Source: Sphingobium xenophagum NBRC 107872 (GTDB lineage Bacteria; Pseudomonadota; Alphaproteobacteria; Sphingomonadales; Sphingomonadaceae). Taken from it: a stretch of 63,719 nt of DNA. Position 1 is the first letter of the stretch, and each line of letters begins with the position of its first letter. Where the stretch lies: NCBI RefSeq assembly GCF_000367345.1, contig NZ_BARE01000033.1, positions 1-63,719 of the forward strand, written 5' to 3'. This document shows, piece by piece, positions 48,552 to 58,663 of this stretch. The position numbers were made by a program, and so were the translations under genes. Below the pieces are notes generated by a model that saw only the letters and a list, made by a program, of their open reading frames with translations, did no database searches and had not been told where the DNA came from.

Positions 48552-48916
48552 TCGAGCGCTCCCTTCTTCCACGCATAGACGAGGCCGAGCACCAGCTCCG
48601 CTATGAAAATCATCATCGTCGCCCAGCCGGCCCAGCCGATCTGGTCCAGGCTTACCGACCAGGGAAACAGGAACGCCGCTTCAAGATCGAAGATGATGAA
48701 GAGGATCGCCACCAGATAGAAGCGGACGTCAAACTGGCTGCGCGGTTCCTCGAACGCGGGAAAACCGCATTCATATTCGCTGAGCTTGGCCGGGTTCGGC
48801 TTGTACGCGCCGGTCAGGCGACCCACCAGCATCGGCAGAAAGACGAATGCGCTGGAGAGCAGCAGCGCGACCCCAAGAAAGATCAGGATCGGCAGATATT
48901 GGGCAAGATCGACCAA
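48542..48916 (-). CDS. nuoA: NADH:quinone oxidoreductase subunit A
   Basis: First gene of the complex I operon; small membrane subunit of three helices. The 124-residue protein has [41 protein letters not shown], split as the conserved Glu/Cys loop and TM2, and [19 protein letters not shown] at the end. The only possible start with the right length is TTG 48916, preceded by AGGGGATAACG. Confidence 0.95.
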   Translation of the reverse strand: MVDLAQYLPILIFLGVALLLSSAFVFLPMLVGRLTGAYKPNPAKLSEYECGFPAFEEPRSQFDVRFYLVAILFIIFDLEAAFLFPWSVSLDQIGWAGWATMMIFIAELVLGLVYAWKKGALDWE

Positions 48917-49003
48917 CGTTATCCCCTGGGCGAAAAGGTTGTGGGGGCGCTTTAGGCCTGCTGCATATGCGAAGCAAGGGGCCTAAGGACTGAGAATGAA
49001 TCG

Positions 49004-49036
49004 CAAAAAGGCCAAGTGACTGAACCGCTTGGCCTA
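49004..49036 (-). terminator. Terminator of suhB
   Basis: AGGCCAAG (49009-49016) and CTTGGCCT (49028-49035) are exact arms. On the minus strand the stem is followed by TTTTTG. It separates suhB from the nuo promoter region. Confidence 0.85.
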
Positions 49037-49044
49037 GATGCCCT

Positions 49045-49857
49045 TTAGCGCAGGGCGTTGGCGACCAGCTTGTGCAATTTGCTGTGGATCGCGTCATTGC
49101 CCGCAATCACTTCCTTGCGCTCGATCGCCTGATCGCCACCACGGAAGTCGGACACGAAGCCGCCCGCCTCTCGCACCAGCAATATGCCAGCCGCCACGTC
49201 CCAGGGCTGCAGGCCGCTTTCCCAAAAGCCGTCATACCGGCCCGACGCCACATGGGCGAGATCCAGCGACGCCGCGCCAAAGCGGCGAATCCCCGCGACC
49301 GAAGGCGCGACCGCGCCGAAAATGCGGGTCCATTGCGCAAAGTCGCCATGCCCCATGAACGGTATGCCGGTCGCGATCAGGCATTCGCCCATGTCGCGCC
49401 GCGCCGACACGCGCAACCGCTGGTCATGCCGCCACGCGCCGCGGCTCTTTTCCGCCCAATAGCTTTCATCGGAAACCGGCTGATAGACCAGACCCGTCGT
49501 AATGTCGCGCTTGCCGCCATAAAGCGGCTCCTCGACCGCAATCGAGATGGCGAAATGCGGAATGCCGTGCAGGAAATTGGTGGTGCCATCGAGCGGATCG
49601 ATGATCCAGCGCGGCTTGGTCGGATCGCCCTCGATCACCCCGCCTTCCTCCAGCAAGAAACCCCAGTCGGGCCGTGCCTTCTGCAACTCTTCGACCAGCG
49701 TCTTTTCGCACTGCTTGTCCGCCTTGGACACGAAATCGGCAGGCCCCTTGCGCGACACCTGAAGATGCTCAACCTCGCCAAAGTCGCGGCGCAGCTTGGA
49801 GCCGGCCTTGCGCGCGGCGCGTTCCATGACGGTGAGAAGGCCTGAATGGCTGACCAT
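49045..49857 (-). CDS. suhB: Inositol monophosphatase family protein
   Basis: Mg-dependent phosphatase of the IMPase/SuhB group; SuhB also helps rRNA transcription and folding in some bacteria. The 270-residue protein has the metal ligands FLLEEGG, WIIDPLDGTTNFLHGIPHFA and QPWDVAAGILLVREAGGFVS. ATG 49857 (MVSHSGLLTVMERAAR) was chosen; the open frame upstream encodes the repeat at 49872. It lies downstream of efp on the same strand. Confidence 0.92.
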   Translation of the reverse strand: MVSHSGLLTVMERAARKAGSKLRRDFGEVEHLQVSRKGPADFVSKADKQCEKTLVEELQKARPDWGFLLEEGGVIEGDPTKPRWIIDPLDGTTNFLHGIPHFAISIAVEEPLYGGKRDITTGLVYQPVSDESYWAEKSRGAWRHDQRLRVSARRDMGECLIATGIPFMGHGDFAQWTRIFGAVAPSVAGIRRFGAASLDLAHVASGRYDGFWESGLQPWDVAAGILLVREAGGFVSDFRGGDQAIERKEVIAGNDAIHSKLHKLVANALR

Positions 49858-49871
49858 TTTTATGTCTTTCT

Positions 49872-49893
49872 CCCCTCCCGCTGGCGGAAGGGG
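49872..49893. repeat. Hairpin repeat between efp and suhB
   Basis: CCCCTCCCGC and GCGGAAGGGG form a 10-bp stem (one G-U pair) with a two-base loop, followed by further G runs. It resembles common short intergenic repeats; it could slow or end transcription between efp and suhB. Confidence 0.5.
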
Positions 49894-49955
49894 TCGGGGG
49901 GAGGGCATGTGATGGAGAGGGCGCGACCCACCCTCCCCTTGGCTTCAAGCGCGAG

Positions 49956-50519
49956 TCAGTCCGCGCGCTTCACATATTCGCGGGCATAGACATCGACCAC
50001 GATGCGCGTGCCGCTGACGATGTGCGGCGGGACCATGACGCGCACGCCATTGTCCAGAATTGCGGGCTTGTAGCTGGCAGAGGCGGTCTGCCCCTTCACC
50101 ACGGCGTCAGCTTCCACCACGGTCGCCTCGATCGTGTCGGGCAACTGCACCGAAATCGGCCGCTCCTCATACATTTCCAGCGTCACTTCCATGCCGTCCT
50201 GCAGGAAGTCAGCGGCATCGCCCAGCAATTCCTGCGGCAGGTTGATCTGCTCATAGCTTTCCTGATCCATGAAAACGAGCATGTCGCCTTCAGCGTAGAG
50301 ATACTGGAAATCCTTGGTGTCGAGCCGGATGCGCTCGACGCTTTCGGCGGAGCGGAAACGGACGTTATTCTTGCGACCGTCGATCAGATTTTTCAGTTCG
50401 ACCTGCATATAGGCGCCGCCCTTGCCGGGCTGGGTGTGCTGAATCTTGACAGCGCGCCACAGGCCGCCTTCATATTCGATATTGTTGCCGGGACGAATGT
50501 CCACGCCGCTGATCTTCAT
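49956..50519 (-). CDS. efp: Elongation factor P
   Basis: Relieves ribosome stalling at polyproline. The 187-residue protein has the three beta domains with [20 protein letters not shown] (Lys at the modification loop of KGGA), [17 protein letters not shown] and [22 protein letters not shown] 50519 ([12 protein letters not shown]) was chosen over the upstream ATG at 50570. Notably the window encodes several polyproline or Pro-Thr-rich proteins (GspC, NuoC, the lipoprotein). Confidence 0.96.
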   Translation of the reverse strand: MKISGVDIRPGNNIEYEGGLWRAVKIQHTQPGKGGAYMQVELKNLIDGRKNNVRFRSAESVERIRLDTKDFQYLYAEGDMLVFMDQESYEQINLPQELLGDAADFLQDGMEVTLEMYEERPISVQLPDTIEATVVEADAVVKGQTASASYKPAILDNGVRVMVPPHIVSGTRIVVDVYAREYVKRAD

Positions 50520-50622
50520 GGGAAGAGCCTGCCTATATGTCTGTGGTGAAAAGAGCCGCGCCTTCATCAAAAAAGGCTGGCCGGGCCAATACAGACAGAC
50601 GGGCCTCAGGGCAAGAGGGGCG

Positions 50623-51201
50623 TCATCGGGCGCGGGTCAACAGCGGATAGGGATTGACCGGACGCCCGCCATGCCACGGCTCGTCCGGCGTCATTATGTG
50701 GACCGCGAAGTGGAGATGCGGCCCCGCCGGATTGGCATTGCCGCTGCTCCCCACACGCGCGATCCACTGCCCCCGGCGCACCGTCTGTCCTTCGCGCACG
50801 CCGGGCGCATAGCTGTCCAGATGGGCGTAATAATAGAGGGTGCGCCGGTCGGGCGAGCGCAGATAGAGCGTCCGTCCGCCCGCCTCGCTCCAGAATATCT
50901 TTTCGATCCTTCCATCCGCCACCGCAATGACCGGGCTGCCGCGTGGTGCCATGATGTCGATCGCGTCATGTCGCCGCGCTCCACTCTGCCGCGCCTGCGT
51001 GAACGTATCGGTCAATGCGGCAGGCGAGACGCCCGCGACCGGCACGATCAACGCTCCGCCACGATCCGCAGCCTCTTGGACAGGCGCCGGATCGCCAGCG
51101 GGCGCATCGGCAGGGACGATGCGTACGCAAAAATGCGCAAAGGCAACGCAGGCCAGCAGCACGACTGCCACCCAGCCCCACCGTCGCGCCCGCAGTTTCA
51201 C
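50623..51201 (-). CDS. M23-family metallopeptidase (LytM domain)
   Basis: Cell-envelope peptidoglycan hydrolase or regulator. The 192-residue protein has an N-terminal membrane anchor ([20 protein letters not shown]) and a LytM domain with the zinc ligands in [16 protein letters not shown] (H-x-x-x-D) and [10 protein letters not shown] (HLH), so it is probably active. GTG 51201 overlaps the stop of the L,D-transpeptidase gene (GTGA). The two wall enzymes are therefore probably made together. Confidence 0.9.
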   Translation of the reverse strand: MKLRARRWGWVAVVLLACVAFAHFCVRIVPADAPAGDPAPVQEAADRGGALIVPVAGVSPAALTDTFTQARQSGARRHDAIDIMAPRGSPVIAVADGRIEKIFWSEAGGRTLYLRSPDRRTLYYYAHLDSYAPGVREGQTVRRGQWIARVGSSGNANPAGPHLHFAVHIMTPDEPWHGGRPVNPYPLLTRAR

Positions 51202-52280
51202 GGCTGGAACACCGCCTTCATGCCGCTCTGCACCATCTGCGCCAGCCGCGCTGCATCCCAATTGGTCAAACGGATGCAGCCATGGCTTTGGGTCCGGCCG
51301 ATATTCTGCGGCTCCGGCGTGCCATGAATGCCATAATGATCCTTGGACAGGTCGATCCAGACCACACCGACCGGACCATTGGGACCGGGCTTCAGCACCG
51401 CCTTCTCATCCTTGGCCGACGCATCCCAGAACAGGTCCGGATTATAATGGAAATCGGGATTGCGGCTGACGCCCTTCACCGTCCAGTCGCCGATCGGCAA
51501 GGGATCATGCTGTGACCCGGTGGTCGCCGGAAATTGCGCGATCAGTCGGTTTTCGGCGTCATAGACCTTAAGCAGCCCTTCGGACTTGTCGACCACGATA
51601 TGATCGGCCTTGGGCTGGTCCTTCGCGACCGCCAGGCTGGCCAGCGTCTCGCCCCAGCCGCGCGCATCGCCCTCGATCGTGGCGACGGGCTGGTTGGCGA
51701 TCGCCGGCACCCGGATGTTGGCCCCCGCCCCTACCCGCGTACCCGGCTGGTTCAGCGCCACCAGCGCCTCCGGCGTTGTGTGAAACCGCTCCGCCAGCTT
51801 CTCCAGCAGATTGCGATAGGACAAGGCAGGCAGCTTCGCCTGTTCGTTCAGCCCCTTGGGAATTTCGGCAAACGGCCCGCGCGCAAAACCCTCCGGCACC
51901 TGCACGATCCATGTGGCGGGTGGCGGCGCATCGCCCAGCAGGGCTTTCGCCGTCGCCTCATCATATTTGCCATTGGGGGTCAGCCCGCGCGCCTGCTGAA
52001 AGCCGGCGAGCGCCTTGGTGAAGGACATGCCCTCCTTGCCATCCAGTACGCCGGGCGAAAAACCCGCCCGATCGAGCGCGACCTGCGCCTGAAGGATCGA
52101 ATCCACGCGCGGCGGCACACCAGCCGGTTCAGGCTGCAGGACAAAGGCGTAGGGATCGATCGCGGCCTGCGCTACGCTACGTTCTTCCCCCTGCGGCGCG
52201 GGGGCGCTGTCATTCGCCTCTGTCACCGACAGGTTGCACGCCGAACAGCACAGGGCCACCACAAGCAGAGACTGTTTCAA
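51198..52280 (-). CDS. L,D-transpeptidase lipoprotein with peptidoglycan-binding domain
   Basis: YkuD-type enzyme that makes 3-3 cross-links or anchors proteins to peptidoglycan. It has a lipoprotein-like signal (KQSLLVVALCCSACNLS), a peptidoglycan-binding repeat (ALDRAGFSPGVLDGKEGMSF, then AGFQQARGLTPNG), a LysM-like stretch and the catalytic motif GIHGTPEPQNIGRTQSHGCIRLTNWD. I chose TTG 52280, which has GGAGAGGAT about 5 bases upstream and gives a clean signal peptide; ATG 52298 would add MWERII and lacks a ribosome-binding site. About 360 residues. Confidence 0.9.
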   Translation of the reverse strand: MKQSLLVVALCCSACNLSVTEANDSAPAPQGEERSVAQAAIDPYAFVLQPEPAGVPPRVDSILQAQVALDRAGFSPGVLDGKEGMSFTKALAGFQQARGLTPNGKYDEATAKALLGDAPPPATWIVQVPEGFARGPFAEIPKGLNEQAKLPALSYRNLLEKLAERFHTTPEALVALNQPGTRVGAGANIRVPAIANQPVATIEGDARGWGETLASLAVAKDQPKADHIVVDKSEGLLKVYDAENRLIAQFPATTGSQHDPLPIGDWTVKGVSRNPDFHYNPDLFWDASAKDEKAVLKPGPNGPVGVVWIDLSKDHYGIHGTPEPQNIGRTQSHGCIRLTNWDAARLAQMVQSGMKAVFQP

Positions 52281-52348
52281 GATGATCCTCTCCCACATAA
52301 TGAGGAGAGAACGCCCAAACCTGTCAAAAGGCTGCTTGTGGCAATGGC

Positions 52349-54463
52349 TTATGCCGGTTCGAGCGCCGCCTGCGCCTTGGCCCGCGCCCGCCAGGCATGA
52401 AGCAGCGGCTCGGTATAGCCGTTGGGCTGTTCGACGCCTTCAAACACCAGCGCCCGCGCAGCCTGAAAGGCCAGGCTCTCCGCTTCCCGACCGCTCATCG
52501 GCTGATACAGCGGATCGCCTGCATTTTGCGCATCGACCTTCGCCGCCATTCGCGCGAGCGCCGCATCGACCTGCTCCGCCGTGCAGACGCCATGCAGCAG
52601 CCAGTTGGCCATATGCTGCGATGAAATACGCAGCGTCGCCCGATCCTCCATCAGGCCGATGTCGTGAATGTCAGGAACCTTTGAACAACCGACCCCCTGA
52701 TCGATCCAGCGGACGACATAGCCCAACATGCCCTGCGCATTATTGTCCAGTTCCTCGGCAATTTGTTCCTCGGACCAGTTGCGCCCGTTAGCGACCGGAA
52801 TGGCCAGCAGCCGGTCGAGCGAGGCAATGCCCTCTGCCTTGCGCTCCTCCTGCCGGGCAAAAACGTCGATCCGGTGATAATGGGTCGCATGCAGGGTCGC
52901 GGCGGTGGGCGAAGGCACCCAGGCAGTGTTTGCCCCGGTTTTGGGATGCCCGGCCTTCTGCTCCAGCATGTCAGCCATGCGATCGGGCGCGGCCCACATC
53001 CCCTTGCCGATCTGCGCCCGGCCCGACAGCCCGCAGGCAAGGCCGATCTGGACGTTGCGATCCTCATAGGCCGCAATCCAGTCGCTGCTCTTCATCTCGC
53101 CCTTGCGGATCATCGGCCCGGCCTGCATCGACGTGTGCATCTCGTCCCCGGTGCGGTCGAGGAAGCCGGTGTTGATGAAAACGATCCGGTCGCGAACGGC
53201 ATGGATACAGGCGGCCAGATTGGCCGAGGTGCGCCGTTCCTCATCCATGACGCCGACTTTCAGCGTATGGCGTGCCATGCCCAGCATATCCTCGATCGCG
53301 TCGAACAGGCGGTTGGTGAAGGCCGCTTCCTCCGGCCCGTGCATCTTGGGCTTGACGATATAGACGCTACCCGCCCGGCTGTTGCCGCCGTCCCGCTGCA
53401 AGTCATGCAGCGCGATCAGGCTGGTGACGATGCCGTCCAATATGCCTTCGGGTGCTTCCTTGCCATTGGGCAGCAGGATGGCGGGCGTGGTCATGAGGTG
53501 ACCGACATTGCGGACGAACAACAGGCTGCGGCCCGGCAGGGTGAAGCTGCTGCCATCGGGCGCGCTATAGGCGCGGTCGGGATTGAGCGCGCGGGTCATC
53601 ATCGCGCCGCCCTTTTCGAACGTCTCGGTCAGGTCGCCCTTCATCAGGCCCAGCCAGTTGGCATAGGCCGCAACCTTGTCCTCCGCATCGACCGCCGCGA
53701 CCGAATCCTCCAGATCGCAGATCGCGGTCAGCGCCGATTCAAGGATGACGTCGGATATGCCAGCGGGATCGGTCGCGCCGATCGGATGGTCGCGATCGAA
53801 AACAACCTCGATATGCAGGCCGTTATGGCGGAACAGACGGCCCTTCGCGCTCTGCCCCAGATATTGCGCCGGATGGGCAAGGATGATCTCGTCACTGGTC
53901 AGATCCGCCCAGCCCCCATTGGCCAGCGGTACCGCATCGTCCAGAAACGCCTTGGCCCAGGCGATGACCTGCGCCCCGCGCGCAGCGTCATAGCCTTTGC
54001 CTGCAGCCGATCCGGGGATCGCGTCGGTGCCATAGAGCGCATCGTAAAGGCTGCCCCAGCGCGCATTGGCCGCGTTCAGCAAGAAACGCGCATTGAGGAT
54101 GGGAACGACCAGCTGCGGCCCGGCGAGCCGTGCGACCTCATCATCGACATTCTCGCTGCCGATGGTGAAGGGTGCAGGCTCTGCGACCAGATAGCCGATT
54201 TCGCGCAGGAACGCCTGATAGGCGGCGGCGTCATGCGGCTGCCCGGCGCGCTGTTCGTGCCAGCTATCGATCTGGGCCTGCATCGTGTCGCGCTTGCGCA
54301 GCAAAGCAACATTATCGGGCGCAAACCGAGCAAAAATATCCGCTGTTCCGGCCCAGAAGGCTTCAGGCTCGATCCCGGTGCCGGGCAGCGCCTGGTCTTC
54401 GATAAAGGCGGCGAGCGAAGCTGCGACCTGAAGGCCAGCCCTGTCGATCATGCGTTCGGTCAT
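52349..54463 (-). CDS. glcB: Malate synthase G
   Basis: Condenses glyoxylate with acetyl-CoA to malate in the glyoxylate shunt. The 704-residue protein has [25 protein letters not shown], the active-site region [40 protein letters not shown] and [18 protein letters not shown], all family features. ATG 54463 was chosen because AAGGAG lies 7 bases upstream; ATG 54466 is adjacent. It is divergent from a LysR regulator across a palindrome and near maeB, so the locus handles C2 and C4 metabolism. Confidence 0.97.
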   Translation of the reverse strand: MTERMIDRAGLQVAASLAAFIEDQALPGTGIEPEAFWAGTADIFARFAPDNVALLRKRDTMQAQIDSWHEQRAGQPHDAAAYQAFLREIGYLVAEPAPFTIGSENVDDEVARLAGPQLVVPILNARFLLNAANARWGSLYDALYGTDAIPGSAAGKGYDAARGAQVIAWAKAFLDDAVPLANGGWADLTSDEIILAHPAQYLGQSAKGRLFRHNGLHIEVVFDRDHPIGATDPAGISDVILESALTAICDLEDSVAAVDAEDKVAAYANWLGLMKGDLTETFEKGGAMMTRALNPDRAYSAPDGSSFTLPGRSLLFVRNVGHLMTTPAILLPNGKEAPEGILDGIVTSLIALHDLQRDGGNSRAGSVYIVKPKMHGPEEAAFTNRLFDAIEDMLGMARHTLKVGVMDEERRTSANLAACIHAVRDRIVFINTGFLDRTGDEMHTSMQAGPMIRKGEMKSSDWIAAYEDRNVQIGLACGLSGRAQIGKGMWAAPDRMADMLEQKAGHPKTGANTAWVPSPTAATLHATHYHRIDVFARQEERKAEGIASLDRLLAIPVANGRNWSEEQIAEELDNNAQGMLGYVVRWIDQGVGCSKVPDIHDIGLMEDRATLRISSQHMANWLLHGVCTAEQVDAALARMAAKVDAQNAGDPLYQPMSGREAESLAFQAARALVFEGVEQPNGYTEPLLHAWRARAKAQAALEPA

Positions 54464-54508
54464 CATTCCACTCCTTGGTTGGCGCATCCATAGACCTTTT
54501 CGATTATG

Positions 54509-54530
54509 TCGTATATTCACTATTATACGA
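54509..54530. promoter_or_regulatory. Palindromic operator between glcB and the LysR gene
   Basis: TCGTATA and TATACGA are exact 7-base arms with an 8-base spacer, centred in the 94-base gap between the divergent genes. This suits a LysR dimer acting on both promoters. Confidence 0.6.
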
Positions 54531-54557
54531 ACACAGTATTTCCCATGGTGAATTAAT

Positions 54558-55481
54558 ATGATGGACCCGGACCATGAACTGTTCACGACCATCGTGGACG
54601 AAGGCGGCCTGGCCGCAGCGGGCCGCCGCTTGCATATATCACCCGCCATGATGTCCAAGCGCCTCGCCCGGCTGGAGGAGCGGCTTGGCGCGCGGCTGAT
54701 CCATCGCACCACCCGACGTCTGGCGCTCACCCCGGCGGGGGAGCGGCTCCATACCGACCTGCGCGCCATATTGGCGGCGCTCGACGAGGCTGAACGGCGC
54801 GTGTCGGGCGTCTCGGCCGTTGCTGTCGGACCGCTCCGCATCACCGCGCCCACATCCTTTGGCCGCCTTCATCTCGCGCCCTGGCTTCCCCGCTTTCTCG
54901 ACGATCACCCCCGTGTCGACCTGACCCTCAACCTATCCGACGATTTCGCCGACCTGATCGAGGCGCGCGCGGACCTCGCCATCCGTATCACTGCCGATCC
55001 CGGCCCAACCCTTGCCGCCCGGCGGCTTGCCACCAATCGCCGCATCCTGTGCGCTGCGCCCGCTTATCTCGACCGGTTTGACACGCCCCGGCGGATAGCG
55101 GACCTAAAGGCTCATCGCCTGCTCGCCGCTGACGGGCAGATGCCCTGGCGGCTGGTCGGGCCGAAAGGTCCGGTGACGATAGAGGGCCGCAGCCACGTCC
55201 GTACCAATAGCAGCGAAGTCGTCCGCGAAATCGCGCTCGCTGGCGGCGGCATCGCACTGCGATCCTTGTGGGACATTAGCGACGCTTTGGCGCGCGGCGA
55301 TGTACGGCAGATTTTGCCCGACTTTGAAGGTTCTTTGGATGTTGGCCTGTTCGCGGTGCAATTGCCGCAGCAAAATCCGCCGCTCGCAATCACCAGCTTC
55401 GTCGATTTTCTGACCAATCTCTATGCGCCAACCCCACCTTGGGAGCGCACGGCCATTGCTCCTGACGCGCAGCCGCTCTAA
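54558..55481 (+). CDS. LysR-family transcriptional regulator
   Basis: 307 residues with an N-terminal winged helix-turn-helix ([51 protein letters not shown]) and an effector-binding domain ([40 protein letters not shown]). Its position divergent from glcB suggests that it regulates glcB and itself through the palindrome at 54509-54530. ATG 54558 or 54561 is the start. The effector is unknown; glyoxylate or glycolate would fit. Confidence 0.92.
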   Translation: MMDPDHELFTTIVDEGGLAAAGRRLHISPAMMSKRLARLEERLGARLIHRTTRRLALTPAGERLHTDLRAILAALDEAERRVSGVSAVAVGPLRITAPTSFGRLHLAPWLPRFLDDHPRVDLTLNLSDDFADLIEARADLAIRITADPGPTLAARRLATNRRILCAAPAYLDRFDTPRRIADLKAHRLLAADGQMPWRLVGPKGPVTIEGRSHVRTNSSEVVREIALAGGGIALRSLWDISDALARGDVRQILPDFEGSLDVGLFAVQLPQQNPPLAITSFVDFLTNLYAPTPPWERTAIAPDAQPL

Positions 55482-55490
55482 GGGCATTTC

Positions 55491-57758
55491 ATGGACGACA
55501 ACACACGCCGCGCCGCCCTTGACTATCACCGCTTTCCCCGACCGGGGAAACTCCGCATCGAACCGACCAAGCGAATGGTCAACCAGCGCGATCTGGCGCT
55601 GGCTTATTCTCCCGGCGTTGCCGCGCCCTGCATGGAAATCGCGGACGATCCCGACAAGGCGCTCGATTATACCGCGCGGGGCAATCTTGTCGCGGTCATC
55701 AGCAACGGCACGGCTGTCCTTGGCCTCGGCGCAATTGGTGCGCTGGCATCGAAGCCGGTGATGGAGGGCAAGGCGGTCCTCTTCAAGAAATTCGCCGACA
55801 TCGACGTATTCGACATCGAAATCGATACGACTGACGCCGACAAGTTCGTCGAAGCCGTCGCGCTGATGGAGCCGACCTTCGGCGGCATCAATCTGGAAGA
55901 TATCAAGGCACCAGAATGTTTCGCGATCGAGGCGCGGCTGAAGGAACGGATGAACATTCCGGTCTTTCACGATGACCAGCATGGCACCGCCATCGTCGTC
56001 GCCGCCGCCGTGCGCAACGCGCTCGTCTTGCAGGGCAAGACGCTGGCCGATGCCAGGCTGGTGACGTCCGGCGCGGGTGCCGCTGCGCTTGCCTGCGTCG
56101 ACTTGCTCGTGTCGATGGGCCTGCCGGTCGATAACGTCACCATGACCGACAAGGACGGCGTCATCCATGCAGGGCGCGAAGGGATGCTCCCCAACATGGC
56201 GCGCTACGCCCGCGTCACCAACGCCCGCTCCCTGCCCGACGTGCTGCCCGGCGCCAACCTGTTCCTGGGTCTTTCCGCCCCCGGCGTGCTGAAGCCTGAA
56301 TGGTTGCCGCTGATGGCCCCCAATCCGCTGATCTTCGCGCTCGCCAACCCGGAACCGGAAATCCGGCCCGAAGCCGCGCGCGAAGTGCGCCCCGACGCCA
56401 TTATCGCCACGGGCCGGTCGGATTATCCCAATCAGGTCAACAATGTCCTGTGCTTCCCCTATATCTTCCGGGGTGCGCTGGACGTCGGCGCGACCCAGAT
56501 CAACGAAGCGATGAAGGCCGCCGCTGCCGAAGCCATTGCCGGCCTTGCGCGCCTGCCCGCGCATGACAGCGTCGCGCAAGCCTATGGCGGCCGGAAGCTG
56601 GCATTCGGCCCGGACTATATCATCCCCACCCCCTTCGATCCGCGTCTGATCGCGGAGATCGCGCCCGCCGTGGCAAAGGCTGCGATGGACAGCGGCGTCG
56701 CCCGCCGCCCGATCGATCTGGAAGACTATAAGCGCAACCTGTCGCGCCAGAACACCCGCTCCGGCCAGTTGATGATGCCGGTGTTCGAGGCCGCCCGTGG
56801 CGGCGGCCGCCGGATCGCTTATGGCGAAGGAGAGGATGAGCGCGTGCTGCGCGCCATTCAGGACGCGCTGGACGAAGCGATTGTGCGCCCGGTCATCGTC
56901 GCGCGTCGCCGCATCCTGAACCAGAAGCTGCCAGATCTTGGCCTGCGCTTTCAGCTGGACCGCGATGTCGAAGTGATCGACCCGGAAACCGACCATCTGG
57001 TCATGGGCGAACTGGTCGAAGCCTATCGCGCCATCGCGTCCCGGCGCGGCGTGCCGGCCGCCGAAGTCGTCCGCCATGTCTATCGCCGTCCGACCGTTAC
57101 TGCCGCCATGCTGCTGCGTACCGGTCGTGTCGATGCTGCGCTGGTCGGCGGCAACAGCGAATATTGGGGCCAGGTCGAACATGTGCTGCGCATCATCGAC
57201 CGGGAGCCGGGACAGAGCCGCGTCTATGCGCTGTCTGGCCTGATCCTGGACGCAGGCGCGCTGTTCATCACCGACACCCACATGGTGCCCGATCCGACAC
57301 CGCAGCAGGTGGCCGAAATGACGTTGCTGGCGGCGGCGGAATTGCTCAATTTCGGCCTGACCCCGCGCGCGGCACTACTGTCCCACTCCAATTTCGGTGC
57401 TTCGCACAGCAACAGCGCGCGCAAGATGCGGTCGGCGCTCAAACTGGTCCGCGAAGCCGCGCCCGAACTGATGGTCGATGGTGAAATGCACGCCGACGCG
57501 GCGCTCAGCCAGTCTTTGCGCGAACGCCTCATTCCCGACTCGCGCTTTGAAGGTCCGGCCAATCTGCTGGTGATGCCCAATCTTGACGCGGCCAACATCA
57601 CGCTGACGGCGCTCTCCGCCTCCTCCAGCTCGCCCACGGTCGGGCCGATGCTGATGGGCCTCAAACAACCAATCCACGTCCTTACGCCGGGCGTCACTTC
57701 GCGCGGCATACTCAATCTCACCGCCATCGCGGCAGCCGAAGTCGCGCGCGAAGGCTGA
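55491..57758 (+). CDS. maeB: NADP-dependent malic enzyme with phosphotransacetylase-like domain
   Basis: Converts malate to pyruvate with NADPH formation. The 755-residue protein has the malic enzyme part (about 1-420: [77 protein letters not shown]) and a C-terminal phosphate acetyltransferase-like domain (about 430-755: [33 protein letters not shown]). The fusion is standard for MaeB. It starts 9 bases after the LysR stop, so the two may share a transcript. Confidence 0.96.
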   Translation: MDDNTRRAALDYHRFPRPGKLRIEPTKRMVNQRDLALAYSPGVAAPCMEIADDPDKALDYTARGNLVAVISNGTAVLGLGAIGALASKPVMEGKAVLFKKFADIDVFDIEIDTTDADKFVEAVALMEPTFGGINLEDIKAPECFAIEARLKERMNIPVFHDDQHGTAIVVAAAVRNALVLQGKTLADARLVTSGAGAAALACVDLLVSMGLPVDNVTMTDKDGVIHAGREGMLPNMARYARVTNARSLPDVLPGANLFLGLSAPGVLKPEWLPLMAPNPLIFALANPEPEIRPEAAREVRPDAIIATGRSDYPNQVNNVLCFPYIFRGALDVGATQINEAMKAAAAEAIAGLARLPAHDSVAQAYGGRKLAFGPDYIIPTPFDPRLIAEIAPAVAKAAMDSGVARRPIDLEDYKRNLSRQNTRSGQLMMPVFEAARGGGRRIAYGEGEDERVLRAIQDALDEAIVRPVIVARRRILNQKLPDLGLRFQLDRDVEVIDPETDHLVMGELVEAYRAIASRRGVPAAEVVRHVYRRPTVTAAMLLRTGRVDAALVGGNSEYWGQVEHVLRIIDREPGQSRVYALSGLILDAGALFITDTHMVPDPTPQQVAEMTLLAAAELLNFGLTPRAALLSHSNFGASHSNSARKMRSALKLVREAAPELMVDGEMHADAALSQSLRERLIPDSRFEGPANLLVMPNLDAANITLTALSASSSSPTVGPMLMGLKQPIHVLTPGVTSRGILNLTAIAAAEVAREG

Positions 57759-57812
57759 GCTTAACCTTTTTGGCGCTATAGTGTCGCCGACGGGATTCAA
57801 GCGAGGATTGAC

Positions 57813-58496
57813 ATGGCTGGATTGCTCAAGGCGCTGGCAAAAAGCGCCGGACCCAAGCTGGCGATCGGCGCGGGACTGGCGGGCGTCGGCCTGCTCGTGA
57901 CCAACTGGATCGACCGGCCCGCTGCCGAGGAAGCTGCGCCTGCGGCCACGACTGCCGCCGCGCCTGCTCCGGTACCGGCCAAACCCGTCGAGCGCAGCAG
58001 CGATCAGGGCATGGCGGTGGATCCCGACGCGCTGCGCGTCAAGCGCGTGCTCAAGATTGACGGGCCGTTCCGCCATGGCGATTATGTCTGGGACGAACAT
58101 GGCGCGCCCGCCGCTGGCCGGGTCATCATCACTGTCGACCTGCGCGCGCAAACCCTGTCCGTATTCCGCGCCGGTTACGAAATTGGCGCGGCCGTCATTC
58201 TCTATGGCGCAACCGACAAGCCCAGCCCCCTGGGCGCATTCCCGATCATGGCCAAACATGCCGACTATTATTCGCGCACCTATGACAATGCCCCCATGCC
58301 CTTCGCACAGCGCCTGACCAATGACGGCGTGTTCATCCATGGCAGCGACGTCCAATGGGGCCGCGGCACCCATGGCTGCATCGGGGTACCCAAGGAATTT
58401 GCCCAAAAGCTGTTCGGCGTCACCAAATTGGGCGATCTGGTCGTCATCACAAACGGCAAGATGCTGGATGTGAGCAAGGCGCAGGTTGGCGGATAA
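57813..58496 (+). CDS. L,D-transpeptidase (YkuD domain)
   Basis: Periplasmic or membrane-anchored peptidoglycan L,D-transpeptidase. The 227-residue protein has an N-terminal hydrophobic segment (KLAIGAGLAGVGLLVTNWID), an Ala/Pro linker and a YkuD domain with the conserved His in GVFIHGSDVQWG and the catalytic Cys in RGTHGCIGVP. ATG 57813 has GCGAGGATTGAC just upstream. It is distinct from the lipoprotein-type L,D-transpeptidase at 51198-52280. Confidence 0.88.
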   Translation: MAGLLKALAKSAGPKLAIGAGLAGVGLLVTNWIDRPAAEEAAPAATTAAAPAPVPAKPVERSSDQGMAVDPDALRVKRVLKIDGPFRHGDYVWDEHGAPAAGRVIITVDLRAQTLSVFRAGYEIGAAVILYGATDKPSPLGAFPIMAKHADYYSRTYDNAPMPFAQRLTNDGVFIHGSDVQWGRGTHGCIGVPKEFAQKLFGVTKLGDLVVITNGKMLDVSKAQVGG

Positions 58497-58567
58497 GCCC
58501 ACATAATACCGCACGGCCAGATGCATTCGGCCACCCCCACGCCGGGTTGCACGTCATGACCACGCAC

Positions 58568-58645
58568 TTGCAATAAACTCACGCGGCACCGCCCTTGACC
58601 AGCGCTGTCACTGCGCCCATCTGCCACGCTTATCCTTTATTGCAA
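58568..58645. promoter_or_regulatory. Separated inverted repeat upstream of the MFS transporter
   Basis: TTGCAATAAA (58568-58577) and TTTATTGCAA (58636-58645) are exact reverse complements, 58 bases apart, in front of the MFS gene. A TTGACC element at 58595 and TATCCT at 58631 lie between or beside them. This may be an operator pair for a repressor that loops. Confidence 0.45.
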
Positions 58646-58663
58646 TGCAGCATGGAGCTGACC

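Noticed and set aside
55104..57281. 725-codon open frame opposite maeB
   Set aside because: The maeB frame carries clear malic enzyme and phosphotransacetylase motifs; the opposite frame has only low-complexity Asp/Arg/Gly/His sequence.
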